Source: DUML01 sp050949905 (GTDB lineage Bacteria > Bacillota > Desulfitobacteriia > Desulfitobacteriales > Syntrophobotulaceae). Taken from it: a DNA stretch of 64,000 nt. Position numbers and translations under genes: made by a program. The notes under the pieces are model-generated. The model worked only from the letters and a program-made list of their open reading frames with translations, was not told the origin of the DNA and did not search any database. This document shows positions 8,364 to 17,891 of this stretch, piece by piece. The stretch covers positions 124,001 to 188,000 of the forward strand of contig JBMNGP010000003.1 of NCBI GenBank assembly GCA_050949905.1. Direction: 5' to 3'. Within the stretch, counting starts at the first letter, position 1; each line of letters begins with the position of its first letter.

Positions 8364-8768
8364 ATGAAAGAATACAAAATAAGAGTGAAAAATGAAATTG
8401 TTACTGTAAGCAAGGAAATATATACTGCCTATTACAAGATGAGAAGACGTGAAAGGTACATAGAGGAAATCAGCATAAAGAACAATCTTTCTTATGACCA
8501 GTTAGTCGAGCTGGACTATCCTATCGAGCAGAAAATGTGTGATCCGCAACTTCTTGTTGAAGACGTTATTATTGAAAAAATCATGCTTGAGAAATTAATG
8601 CTGGCGCTTGAAGAATTGACAGAGTATGAGCGGTTAATAATTAACGAACTGTTCTTTAATGGCAAAAGCGAAAGAGAGCTGGCAGATTCAATGAAGCTGC
8701 CAAGAACAACTTTGCAGTCTCGCAAAAACAGCATTATCAGCAAACTTAAAAAAATCATTGAAAAATAA
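8364..8768 (+). CDS. Sigma-70 region-4-like regulator
   Basis: The 134-residue product has an acidic middle and a C-terminal helix-turn-helix (LTEYERLIINELFFNGKSER, then LPRTTLQSRKNSIISKLKK), typical of the sigma-like activators of clostridial conjugative and prophage elements. The start at 8364 has GGAGGGAAGGAAAG immediately upstream. The frame continues 26 codons leftward, but that part has no ribosome site. It is followed by a strong terminator at 8784-8826. It probably controls element genes; no experiment supports a target. Confidence 0.6.
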   Translation: MKEYKIRVKNEIVTVSKEIYTAYYKMRRRERYIEEISIKNNLSYDQLVELDYPIEQKMCDPQLLVEDVIIEKIMLEKLMLALEELTEYERLIINELFFNGKSERELADSMKLPRTTLQSRKNSIISKLKKIIEK

Positions 8769-8783
8769 AAATTTGTTTCGTCC

Positions 8784-8826
8784 ACCCCTTCATTTTTTCG
8801 GCTTAAAAAGTGAAGGGGTATTTTTT
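8784..8826 (+). terminator. Terminator after the sigma-like gene
   Basis: ACCCCTTCA (8784-8792) pairs with TGAAGGGGT (8811-8819), followed by six T residues. Confidence 0.85.
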
Positions 8827-8829
8827 ATC

Positions 8830-9334
8830 CCTTATTGCTCTTTGAAAAATTGCCGGCAAAGGCTCGCTTGCGAGTCTTATAACCGGCCACATATCCAACA
8901 GCTCAAATACGTTAGCTGTTCAGCCGCTGAAACGGAAAGCGACATTGGTAAACACGCCAAGACAGCCTGCGGGCATTTTTTGCCCGTCAAACCGATGGCA
9001 TCAAAGGCTATGAGCGAGAAATGTTTGACCATAAAACAATCTGTGGTGGATTGTTTCGCCAGGACCTGAACAGCCTACAATGATACTCCTGCATAGTCGA
9101 GGTTGAGTCCCAGAGTGCAGCCCGGAGGTTCTCGGGGAGGTGGAATTCCTGTGATGCCTGCTGACCACAGGCAGTTTGAGCTGTTGCCCCGGTGCTTGGG
9201 AAGCAGCGGCAAATAGAGCACAGGATGAAGATTGATAACAAGCGTAACCGCTTTGATATCAGAAACTATGCAGCGGAACTCAAATCCGCTGCATCCTTGT
9301 GGTATTAAAGCAAAATGTAAAGGGGGATTTAACC
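8830..9334 (+). other. GC-rich leader upstream of the second recombinase cassette
   Basis: About 500 bases hold no convincing gene. The stretch 9085-9230 is visibly richer in G and C than its surroundings. It holds short inverted pairs such as GCCTG (9158-9162) with CAGGC (9169-9173), so a structured leader RNA is possible. A reading frame ending near 9080 (with YEREMFDHKTICGGLFRQ) looks like a coding remnant, but I cannot name it. Confidence 0.35.
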
Positions 9335-9496
9335 ATGTCACAGACTCAAATAACCAATGAAATCAAGTACAAAATAGCGCTTTCGCTGCTGAACAGCCTG
9401 CTTGAAAAAGGGCTTATTACTCTTTCTGAATTGAAAGAAATTGACAGATTAAATCGGAATTCATTCACTCCAACTCTGGCGGAGGTATATGTGTAA
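9335..9496 (+). CDS. SHOCT-domain small protein of the recombinase cassette
   Basis: This 53-residue protein starts at ATG 9335, preceded by AAAGGGGGATT. The segment LLNSLLEKGLITLSELKEI is the short helical hairpin of SHOCT domains (length, leucine pattern, Gly-turn). Such a gene commonly precedes clostridial multi-recombinase cassettes, and here it lies 83 bases before the first recombinase. Its function is unknown; it may be a small partner or regulator of the recombinases. Confidence 0.65.
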   Translation: MSQTQITNEIKYKIALSLLNSLLEKGLITLSELKEIDRLNRNSFTPTLAEVYV

Positions 9497-9579
9497 AAAC
9501 ACTTGATATGGCCGGGGTTGTGTGGTACTGTGTGTTGCTGATAAAGCATCATGTACTGAAAAGTGAAAGGAGGAAGCGT

Positions 9580-11181
9580 ATGGCAAAGGTAAGAGTCATC
9601 AAGCCCATCCATCGTATGGAAGCAGAAGCTGAAGCTCCGAAACTGCGGGTGTGCGCATACTGCCGGGTCAGCTCGGACCACACCGGGCAGCTGCAATCCT
9701 TTTCAGCACAGGTGGAGTACTACACCCGGCTGATAGAAAGCAACGATGCCTGGACTTTTGCCGGAATTTATGCGGACGAAGGCATCAGCGGCACCGCCAA
9801 AGACAAGCGGGATGAGTTTCTAAGGCTCATTGCCGACTGTGAAGCCAAAAAGGTGGACATGGTCATTACCAAGTCCATATCCAGGTTTGCAAGAAACACC
9901 GCCGACTGCATTGAGACGGTGAGAAAGCTGAAAGCGCTGGGGATTGCCGTTTTTTTGAGAAAGAAAACATCAACACCATGTCCGCTGAAAGCGAGCTGCT
10001 GATGACGGTTTTAAGCTCCATTGCCCAGGAGGAATCCATTTCCACCTCCAAAAACAACCGGTGGGCGATACAAAAAAGGTTTATGAAAGGCGAATGGAAG
10101 CCTTCCTACCTTCCCTACGGCTATATGAAGGGTAAGGACGGAGGAATCGTCATCAATGAAGAAGAAGCCGCTATTGTCCGAAGGATTTACACCGATTACC
10201 TGAACGGGAAAGGAACGTACGTCATCGCAAAGGAGCTTACGGAAGAAGGAGTTCCAACAAGAAAAGGGGCGGAAGCCTGGGGAGAAAATGTGGTGAAGGA
10301 AATACTCATGAATGAAAAATATTACGGCGACATGCTCCTTCAGAAGACCTTTACCACCGACACATTGCCCTTCCAACGAAAGCGGAACCGGGGACAAAAA
10401 CAGTGCTACTACATCGCCAACGACCATGAACCCATTATTTCAAAAGAGCAGGCTGAACGGGTCAGGGAGATCATGGAGCAGCGAAAAACTGAAAAAGCCA
10501 TGGTGGATACCGACACCCGGAAATATAACCAGCGGTACCCGTTCAGCAGCAAAATCCAATGCGGTGAATGCGGGAGTAATTTTAAAAGGCAAATCATATT
10601 CAAAGGCAAACCTTATGAAACCGTGCAGTGGTGCTGCACCAAGGCATATCAGAAATCGGACGGAATGCAGCATGACGGCCATCAAGGACAATCACATCAA
10701 AGCTGCATTCATCAATCTATATAACAAGCTGAAAAGCAATCATGACAAAATATTAACCCCCCTGGCCGAGGATTTGAAAAAGCTTCACTGCGGCAGGGAG
10801 TATGAATCCCAGGTCAGGGAAATCAACAAAAAAATAACGGAACTTACGGAACAGAGTCATGTATTAAGTAGACTGAGGTCGAAAGGATATCTTGACTCTG
10901 TTCTTTTTATGGAGCAAAGCAATCTGATTACCAAGCAGCTCTGCGAAGCCAAAAAGCAGCGAAGCAAGCTGTTCGAATACAACGGATTTAATGACGAGGC
11001 CGCCAGGACGGAGGAACTGATTGCTTTCCTCAAAAAGCAGGATGACCTGATGGAGAGCTTTGATGAAAACATATTTTCGCTGATGGTAGAAAAGATCATC
11101 GTAAAATCCAAGCTTGAAATCGCCTTCCGCCTGATCAACGGACTGGAGCTTCCGGAAATCATCGGAGAGGAAGTGGGCTAA
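9580..11181 (+). pseudogene. First serine recombinase of cassette 2, two frameshifts
   Basis: The reading frame begins at ATG 9580 (AAAGGAGGAAG upstream) with a full resolvase domain: CAYCRVSSDH with the catalytic Ser, then ITKSISRFARN. It breaks at the T run 9950-9956, where one T seems lost: the next frame reads on as ENINT-like sequence and MSAESELLMTVLSSIAQEE. A second break near 10652 (one extra A after CCAA) returns to the first frame for HIRNRTECSM and the coiled-coil C-terminus ending at 11181. The two changes cancel, so about 230 residues are out of frame. As written the protein cannot be made whole. Either decay or two sequencing errors would explain it. Confidence 0.8.
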
Positions 11182-12161
11182 ATGGCGCAAAGACATATGC
11201 CCTTCGGCTATAAAATCATAGACGGAGCCGTAACCATCGAACCGGAAAAGGCAGACCTGGTCAGAAAAATGTTCAATGATTTTATATCGGGCATATCCTT
11301 GAAGCAGATGGCAAAGGACCTGACGGAAATGAAGGTTCCCAATGCCAACGGAAAGCCCTCCTGGAATCACGGCTCCATCGGAAAAATCTTGAGCAACTGC
11401 AAATACACCGGAAGTGACTTCTATCCTGCCATTATCCCGGAGGAAGTATTCAATGCCGCCAACAGGCTCAGGGAAGAAAAGAACGCCCGGCTTGGCAGAA
11501 ATGTCAATTACTATGCCAACGGCATCGCCAGCACTTACCCCTTCAGCGGCAGGTTGATATGCGGGGAATGCGGGAGTGTTTTCAAAAGGTACACCGAACA
11601 CCATGACAAAAACAAAAAGTGCAACTGGAAATGCAAACGGTATATCGTTGACAACAGGGTCTGCTGCAAAAGCGGCGTGGTTGACGACAAGCAGCTTGAA
11701 GCAGGCTTTATACAGATTATCAACCGGGTGATGGAGAACCCTGAAATGATAGAAAAGCGTCCGGCAGTTAATGCTGTGCAGAGAGTGCAGAATTAAGAAA
11801 GATAAAAATGCAAATATCCAGCGGACTCGGTCAAAACGGCCTGAAACCGTCGGATATGGCACAGCTGCTGTTCAAAAGAGCTGTAGAACAATATCGAATC
11901 TCCCAGGTGGATGACTTTGAATATAAAACCAGGAAATTGAAAGCGGTGCTTGAGAGCTGCAAGCCCATTAAAGCATTTGATGAGGCTTTATTCAAAGCAA
12001 CCATCAAAAGCATTACGGTGGAAACCACCGGGCAGCTCCGGTTTGAACTGATCAACGGAGTGGTGTTGAGCACTTCATATACACTACGGGGAAAAGGAGG
12101 AAAAGCCCATGGCGATGGGACAAAGAACAGTATCGGTAATCCCTGCAAATCCGATTTATGA
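11182..12161 (+). pseudogene. Middle recombinase-like protein of cassette 2, frameshifted
   Basis: ATG 11182 directly follows the previous stop codon. The protein starts at MAQRHMPFGYKI and has a recombinase domain (SLKQMAKDLTEM, WNHGSIGKILSNCKYTG) and a zinc ribbon (CGECGSVF, CKRYIV), but no catalytic resolvase domain. This is normal for the middle member of such cassettes. The frame stops at 11796 and resumes in another frame (11780-11808 onward) with QLLFKRAVEQYRISQVDD to 12161, so one indel lies near 11780-11795. The end overlaps the next gene by 53 bases. It probably assists the catalytic partners. Confidence 0.75.
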
Positions 12162-13743
12162 TTTTAAGGAAAAAGCAAAGATAAAAAAACTGAGAGTAGC
12201 TGCCTACTGCCGGGTCAGCACGGAGCTGGAGGAACAGCAGTCCAGCTACCAGGCGCAGGTGGATTATTACACGATGGAGATTATGAAAAACCCAGGCTGG
12301 AAGTTTGCAGGCATCTATGCCGATGAGGGCATATCCGGCACCAGCACAAAAAACAGGACAGGCTTCAATAAATTGATTGAAGACTGCATGGCAGGCAAGA
12401 TTGACCTGGTGCTGACAAAATCCATCAGCCGTTTTGCACGAAACACCCTTGACTGCATTCAATACATACGGAAACTGAAAGAAAAAAACATCGGCGTGTT
12501 CTTCGAAAAAGAAAACGTCAACACCCTGGACAGTACCGGAGAATTTCTCATCACCATCCTCGGAAGCCTGGCCCAGGAAGAAAGCCGTTCCTTAAGCACC
12601 AACACAAGGTGGGGTGTGGTCCGCCGGTTTGAGAAAGGACAGGTTATGGTCAATCACAACAAGTTTTTGGGATATACAAAGAATGAGGCCGGTGAATTGG
12701 TGATAGTGCCGGAGGAAGCAGAAATAGTAAGGCTGATTTTCAGGCTGTATTTAGAGGGTCTAAGCATCACCCAAATCAAAAAGTACCTGGAGGAAAACGG
12801 CATTAAAACCGTTACCGGAAAAAACCAATGGTCTACAACTACCATCAACAACATGCTCTCCAATGAGAAGTACATGGGAGATGCCTTGCTGCAAAAAAGC
12901 TACACCGTAGACTACCTCACAAAGAAAAGAGTTAAAAACAATGGAATTGTCCCGCAGTATTATGTGGAGGACAGCCATCCGGCCATCATTTCCAAAGACT
13001 TGTTTCACCGGATACAGGAAGAAAAAGCACGCCGGGCTAACATTAAAAAGAGTGCTGAAAAAAGAACCAAAACCGACAGCGGGAAATACAGCTCAATATA
13101 TGCTCTCACCGAATTATTGATATGCGGGGAGTGCGGCAAGCCTTATAGACGGGCATCCTGGACAGCATACAGCGAGAAAAGGATTGTCTGGCGGTGCTTA
13201 AACAGGCTGGAGTATGGGAAAAAACACTGCCAAAAGTCCCCGACCATCGATGAAGATGTTTTGCATAGAGCCATTATGGATGCTTTCAACTCGCTCATAC
13301 AGGATAAGGGGGATTTTGTGGACACGCTCCAGTCCAATATTCAGCTGGTGATGGGCAACCGAGCCAAGCAGATGGACATAGCAAAAATTGAGGAACGGAT
13401 CACGGAATTGAAAAATGAGATGATAGGCTTCGTAGAGGAAAATGCAAGATGTGGAGCAGATAATACAGACTTTGACGAGCACTATGCCAAAATCTCCGCC
13501 GAGATGAAAGAGCTTCAGGAGATAAAAACGCAGTATACCGAGCAGCAAGCCAGGCAAGACAGCTTCCAGCGAAGAATCGAGGATATGAAGAAGTTTCTGA
13601 ACACCGCAGACTGCAAATTATCAAATTTTGACAACCAGCTTGTCAGGCAGCTTATACAAAGCATCAAGGTCATGTCAAAGGATAAGATTCTCATAAAATT
13701 CAAGTCGGGTTTGGAGATGGAGCAGGAGCTTGCTAAAAAATAG
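12109..13743 (+). CDS. Large serine recombinase of cassette 2
   Basis: This intact 544-residue serine recombinase has catalytic Ser37 in AAYCRVSTEL, LTKSISRFARN, and a recombinase domain about 195-300 (KFLGYTKNEAG, WSTTTINNMLSNEKY). A zinc ribbon (ICGECGKPYRRA, WRCLNR) and a long C-terminal coiled coil follow. It is a close relative of the protein at 229-1797: both share the VSVIPA/VTVIPA start and GDALLQK-YTVDFL-type segments. AAAAGGAGG lies upstream. Because its two partners are frameshifted, it may be the only working recombinase of this cassette. A terminator follows at 13759. Confidence 0.95.
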   Translation: MAMGQRTVSVIPANPIYDFKEKAKIKKLRVAAYCRVSTELEEQQSSYQAQVDYYTMEIMKNPGWKFAGIYADEGISGTSTKNRTGFNKLIEDCMAGKIDLVLTKSISRFARNTLDCIQYIRKLKEKNIGVFFEKENVNTLDSTGEFLITILGSLAQEESRSLSTNTRWGVVRRFEKGQVMVNHNKFLGYTKNEAGELVIVPEEAEIVRLIFRLYLEGLSITQIKKYLEENGIKTVTGKNQWSTTTINNMLSNEKYMGDALLQKSYTVDYLTKKRVKNNGIVPQYYVEDSHPAIISKDLFHRIQEEKARRANIKKSAEKRTKTDSGKYSSIYALTELLICGECGKPYRRASWTAYSEKRIVWRCLNRLEYGKKHCQKSPTIDEDVLHRAIMDAFNSLIQDKGDFVDTLQSNIQLVMGNRAKQMDIAKIEERITELKNEMIGFVEENARCGADNTDFDEHYAKISAEMKELQEIKTQYTEQQARQDSFQRRIEDMKKFLNTADCKLSNFDNQLVRQLIQSIKVMSKDKILIKFKSGLEMEQELAKK

Positions 13744-13758
13744 CATTACCGAGAAAAG

Positions 13759-13803
13759 ACAACCGCCAAACTGTGAAAAAGCAGGATGGCGGCTGTTTTT
13801 ATT
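13759..13803 (+). terminator. Terminator ending recombinase cassette 2
   Basis: CCGCCA (13763-13768) pairs with TGGCGG (13787-13792), extended by three outer pairs, followed by a T run. It separates the cassette from the defence island. Confidence 0.8.
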
Positions 13804-13857
13804 CATGTATTGTACTTGCTTGAATAGTGCATCACAGAAATATATTCACAAAATTCA

Positions 13858-13886
13858 TTGTTTTCATTCGTTTCTTCGTATACAAT
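13858..13886 (+). promoter_or_regulatory. Promoter of the HTH-Gabija operon
   Basis: TTGTTT (13858-13863) and TACAAT (13881-13886) are 17 bp apart, about 35 bases before the HTH start codon. Confidence 0.55.
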
Positions 13887-13921
13887 ATTTATATGGAAAA
13901 TATTTCTGCGAGGTATAAGGA

Positions 13922-14092
13922 ATGGATTATATTACGGCAAAAGAAGCAGCAGAAAAATGGGGAATATCCCAGCGCAGAGTTCAGCTTTTATGTGAGCAAG
14001 GTCGAGTTGCGGGGGCGGTTCGGTTAGGATGGGCATGGGCAATTCCAAAAGAATCGGACAAGCCTGCAGATGCTCGCACAAGGAGGAAATAA
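13922..14092 (+). CDS. Small HTH (excisionase/AlpA-like) protein abutting gajA
   Basis: This 56-residue protein reads MDYITAKEAAEKWGISQRR, then VQLLCEQGRV, and ends in Lys/Arg. It is a compact MerR/AlpA-type winged helix-turn-helix. The stop codon (14090-14092) is immediately followed by the gajA ATG, and the gajA ribosome site AGGAGG lies inside its last codons, so the two genes are translationally coupled. It is likely an autoregulator of the Gabija operon, though an excisionase-like role cannot be ruled out from sequence. Confidence 0.75.
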   Translation: MDYITAKEAAEKWGISQRRVQLLCEQGRVAGAVRLGWAWAIPKESDKPADARTRRK

Positions 14093-16120
14093 ATGTATAT
14101 CAGTAAAGTTGCGATTAGAAATTTTAGAGTATTTGACGATATTGGAATTGTTGCCACTTTCAAAAAGGGCGTTAATGCTATTATTGGAGAAAACAATAGC
14201 GGAAAAACAGCCCTGATTGATGCTATTAGAATCGCTTTCTCCAGTGTCCCTTATAAAAAAGACATTTACTTTAATAAATCAGATTTCCATATTAATACTA
14301 AGGGAGAAGTTGCGAAGACTGCACAAATAGATGTATATTTTGATGAAGTGTCAGAAGATCTTTTTGAAATATGGGACCCGGAAAATCCAACCAAGGGTGA
14401 GTTTCATGTTCGGTATTATACTGTGCCCGGAAAAAATGGTTTAGAGAAGATTCGCTATACGGCTTGGGGTGGGCCTGTTGAAGGTAACACATTATCAGTA
14501 GAAACTTTTGATGCCCTTGAAGTGGTATTTTTAGGGGCCTTAAGGGATGCTGAAAGTGAATTGAAGCCTTCACGTTCTAGCAAACTTGCGAACTTACTTG
14601 GGACAGTGGCAGATAGTGATATTGCACGACAAGAGCTTATCGATATACTTATCAAAGCAAATGCAGAATTACTAAAAAAGACAGCTATAACAAAAACACG
14701 AGAAATTATTAATACTAACCTTGCAATGATTGAACAAGAAGTTATGCAGCAAAGAATCGATATAGGTTTAATTGAACCAAGGTTTGAATCTATTGCATCA
14801 TCTTTAAGAACATGGCTAAAACCTCGCTGGTTTTTTATTGATAAGGACAATGATATATACACAAATATAATTGAGATATGCTCTAAAGAAGGGAATCAGA
14901 AATTAATTGAACAATGTGTGGAAGGAGTTTACCTTGATATTCAGGGTTTTTTGAGGCTAGATGAGCCTATTGAAACAAAAACTAAAGAAGCACTTACCAA
15001 TTTAGCATCTCACTCATTGGAATTATATCAAAACGGACTTGGGTATAACAACATTTTGTTTATGTCGGCGGTCTTAGGGGATATGGGATATTCAAAAGGC
15101 AATATAGTCTATAATCTTCTTATAGTAGAAGAACCAGAAGCCCATCTTCATCCTCAGTTACAAGAGTTAGTACATAGCTTTTTCGAAAATAAGCAGCAAC
15201 CTTCGCCCAGCATACAAGTTTTTTACACATCACATTCGCCGACTCTTGTTTCACGTATTGGAATAGATAAAATCAATTTACTTTTTGAAAAAGACCATAG
15301 GATACAATGCACTCCATTAGCTGAAGCTAATTTAAAGGGCAACGAAAAAGAGTATCTTGAACGTTACCTTGATGTAACTAAATCACAAATGTTTTTTGCA
15401 AAAGGTATTATATTCGTTGAAGGAATTTGTGAAGCCTTACTATTACCGGAGATGGCGAAACTCTTATCACGACCATTAGATAAATATGCTGTCGAGGTAG
15501 TAAATGTTGACGGCGTTTCTTTTAAACCATTTGCACATCTATTCACTAAGTCGGATTCCTCAGTTTGTGCATTCGCGAAAACTGCACTGATAACTGATGA
15601 CGATAGATGCACTGATAAAGAGGATAAAGATACTTATATATCTAAGGATTACGACTATGATACGGACAAGCTGGACGAGGTAATTAAAAAACTTTCTATA
15701 GGAAAACCATCATCAAGGTGCACAGAAATATGTTCTGTATGTGAAGCTACTCATATACAGCCATTTACCGCTAAAAAGACTTTAGAGTACGAACTGGCAC
15801 TATCACCTAATAATGTGCCGTTTATTCTTAACGCTATAATTGAAGCATACCCACAGGTAGGACCAAAACTATCAGAAAGAGTTGCATCCTTAAATACCGA
15901 TGAAGAAAGGGCTGCATGCATATGGCTCTTTATTCAAACTAGAAATAAAAGCAAAGGTAGTTTTGCTCAAGCATTGTCAAAAATTATAAGAGACCAGGTT
16001 GAAAAACTAGCAGAAAACATAGAAGTAGAAAAGAAATTTTGTGTTCCATTGTACATTAAAAAGGCTATCTATGCTGTTACTGAAGAGGAGGACTCCGTTG
16101 ATGAAGAAATTGACACCTGA
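14093..16120 (+). CDS. gajA: GajA-like OLD-family ATPase-nuclease (Gabija)
   Basis: The 675-residue protein has an ABC-type ATPase half: Walker A GENNSGKTAL near residue 34, and Walker B with the VEEPEAHLHPQLQEL signature near 345. A C-terminal TOPRIM nuclease half follows (FVEGICEALLLPEMA, VVNVDGVSFK, LITDDDR). This is the OLD/GajA layout. In Gabija, GajA is a nucleotide-sensing endonuclease that forms a complex with GajB and stops phage growth. The downstream UvrD-like gene overlaps it by 20 bases, the classic gajA-gajB pairing. The metal-binding Glu and Asp residues of TOPRIM are present. It is somewhat longer than the founding GajA. Base composition is AT-rich compared with the recombinases before it. 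Confidence 0.85.
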   Translation: MYISKVAIRNFRVFDDIGIVATFKKGVNAIIGENNSGKTALIDAIRIAFSSVPYKKDIYFNKSDFHINTKGEVAKTAQIDVYFDEVSEDLFEIWDPENPTKGEFHVRYYTVPGKNGLEKIRYTAWGGPVEGNTLSVETFDALEVVFLGALRDAESELKPSRSSKLANLLGTVADSDIARQELIDILIKANAELLKKTAITKTREIINTNLAMIEQEVMQQRIDIGLIEPRFESIASSLRTWLKPRWFFIDKDNDIYTNIIEICSKEGNQKLIEQCVEGVYLDIQGFLRLDEPIETKTKEALTNLASHSLELYQNGLGYNNILFMSAVLGDMGYSKGNIVYNLLIVEEPEAHLHPQLQELVHSFFENKQQPSPSIQVFYTSHSPTLVSRIGIDKINLLFEKDHRIQCTPLAEANLKGNEKEYLERYLDVTKSQMFFAKGIIFVEGICEALLLPEMAKLLSRPLDKYAVEVVNVDGVSFKPFAHLFTKSDSSVCAFAKTALITDDDRCTDKEDKDTYISKDYDYDTDKLDEVIKKLSIGKPSSRCTEICSVCEATHIQPFTAKKTLEYELALSPNNVPFILNAIIEAYPQVGPKLSERVASLNTDEERAACIWLFIQTRNKSKGSFAQALSKIIRDQVEKLAENIEVEKKFCVPLYIKKAIYAVTEEEDSVDEEIDT

Positions 16121-17858
16121 GCAAGAAGCCTTTTTAGAAGCAGAGGGTAAAATTGTTCTTTGTGCGTGCCCCGGAAGCGGCAAAACATTTATCGTTGCAA
16201 GGAAATTGCTAAAATACGTTGAGAATTGGGAGTATGCACATAGAGGTGTAGCTGTACTGTCGTTTACTAATGTTGCAAGTCAAGAAATAGATAAACAAAC
16301 TAAAGAACTGATGCCAGAGGGGTATCGTATAGAATACCCTCATTTTATTGGAACAATAGATAGCTTTATTGACAGTTTTATTCTTTTAAGGTTTGGGTAT
16401 CTGATGCAAGAAGGAAGTAGGAAAAGACCAGTAATATTACATGAAAACTATGGTGAGATAAGGTTTTATACCAAAAATAAGGAATGCCATGCTCGAGGTT
16501 GTATATCCAATCCTTTTGAATTTCATTGGTCTTCAGATGGGAAGTTGTTGAGAAATGGTAAAAAAGTCGATTGCTCCATTACGACTAAAAAACCATGTGT
16601 TGCGTTTAAACAGGCAATGATAAAAAAAGGCTTTGTTACACAGAATGAAGCAACTGCATTATCATATAGACTTCTTAAAAAATATCCTCAAATTGTAGAT
16701 GCTATTGTACGGCGCTTCCCTATTGTAATGATTGATGAAGCACAAGATACATCAAAGGAACAAATGGAAATTATTGATTTGTTAACTGATGCAGGCGTAA
16801 AAACTATTATTCTCGTTGGAGACCCAGACCAATCAATATATGAATGGCGTAATGCTACTCCGGAATTTTTTATTGCCAAAGTGAAGGATGACAACTGGAA
16901 AACAATGTGGCTGACTTCCAATTTTAGGAGCTCCCAGTTAATATGTAATGCAACACAAGTGTTTTCACACTCATTGGCTTCAAGGCAACCAAGTAAGGCT
17001 GAGGGAGAGTTTGCTCTGTATCAACAGAAACCGATTTTATTGAATTATAGCAATCAAACTGATAAGAGTGACATTATTAATAAATTTAAGGAACTCTGCC
17101 AAGAAAACGGAATTGAATGGACTCCAAGCAAAATAGCAGTTTTGACTAGAGCTAAAATCCATAAAGGTATTGATATCGATGGGCTTTGGAAGAGCCCAGA
17201 GGTCGAATCCTTGGCTAAAGCATCTTACGAATGGTATAAAGGTTCACGCCGTAAAGCATTTAGTCTTTGTGAAAAAGTGCTGTACAGCCTTACAATTGGT
17301 GACATAGGCGATATAAAACATGAGATTAGACAAGTTATCGAAAACATTATGCCTTACGAAAACTGGAGAAAACATGTAGTAAAACTACTTGTTTCACTCC
17401 CTGATCCAAACATCAAATTATCAGACTGGGTTAAAAGCATGTTATCAACAATTACTAATATAATTCAGTCTGCGGAAGATATTTCTCTGATACCAGCTAT
17501 ATCATTGCAAGATAAAATAAAAATTAAGTTACGGGATACTAAAAACCCAGGTTTTCAGTCAATACCATTACGTAATTATATTGAAAAAAGGGACGAAAAT
17601 GATATTACCTTATCTTCTGTACATGGAGTAAAGGGAGAAACCTATGATGCAATTATGTTAATTATTGAAGGGATAAAAGGCAATACGTTAACGCCTACTA
17701 TGATAGATACAGCTCCTTTAGATAGTGAGTTAATTCGTATAGCATATGTAGCTATGACAAGACCACGAAAGCTTCTTGTCGTAGCACTTCCGGTAATGAA
17801 AAATAATAAGTCGTTTAAAAGGTTACCACTAGATAAATGGATATATACGCAAATTTAG
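16101..17858 (+). CDS. gajB: GajB-like UvrD/Rep helicase (Gabija)
   Basis: This 585-residue SF1A helicase-like protein has Walker A ACPGSGKTF (about 20), motif II MIDEAQDTS, motif III GDPDQSIYEW, motif IV SNFRSS, motif V SSVHGVKGETYDAI and motif VI YVAMTRPRKLL. All helicase motifs are present. In Gabija, GajB is the partner that senses DNA ends and activates GajA. The start at 16101 (MKKLTPEQEAF) is supported by GAGGAGG upstream and the usual N-terminal Q-motif; the frame extends 20 codons further left inside gajA. It ends 33 bases before qatA. Confidence 0.88.
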   Translation: MKKLTPEQEAFLEAEGKIVLCACPGSGKTFIVARKLLKYVENWEYAHRGVAVLSFTNVASQEIDKQTKELMPEGYRIEYPHFIGTIDSFIDSFILLRFGYLMQEGSRKRPVILHENYGEIRFYTKNKECHARGCISNPFEFHWSSDGKLLRNGKKVDCSITTKKPCVAFKQAMIKKGFVTQNEATALSYRLLKKYPQIVDAIVRRFPIVMIDEAQDTSKEQMEIIDLLTDAGVKTIILVGDPDQSIYEWRNATPEFFIAKVKDDNWKTMWLTSNFRSSQLICNATQVFSHSLASRQPSKAEGEFALYQQKPILLNYSNQTDKSDIINKFKELCQENGIEWTPSKIAVLTRAKIHKGIDIDGLWKSPEVESLAKASYEWYKGSRRKAFSLCEKVLYSLTIGDIGDIKHEIRQVIENIMPYENWRKHVVKLLVSLPDPNIKLSDWVKSMLSTITNIIQSAEDISLIPAISLQDKIKIKLRDTKNPGFQSIPLRNYIEKRDENDITLSSVHGVKGETYDAIMLIIEGIKGNTLTPTMIDTAPLDSELIRIAYVAMTRPRKLLVVALPVMKNNKSFKRLPLDKWIYTQI

Positions 17859-17891
17859 TAAAGAGTTTTAAATTATTGCGGGGGGATAGAA

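Noticed and set aside
8758..9069. 103-codon plus-strand frame after the sigma-like gene
   Set aside because: It begins inside the preceding gene and runs through its terminator hairpin, and the translated sequence shows no domain character.
9950..9956. Programmed frameshift at the T run of the recombinase
   Set aside because: The second break near 10652 and a third in the next gene favour decay or sequencing error over a programmed event, although slippage was considered.
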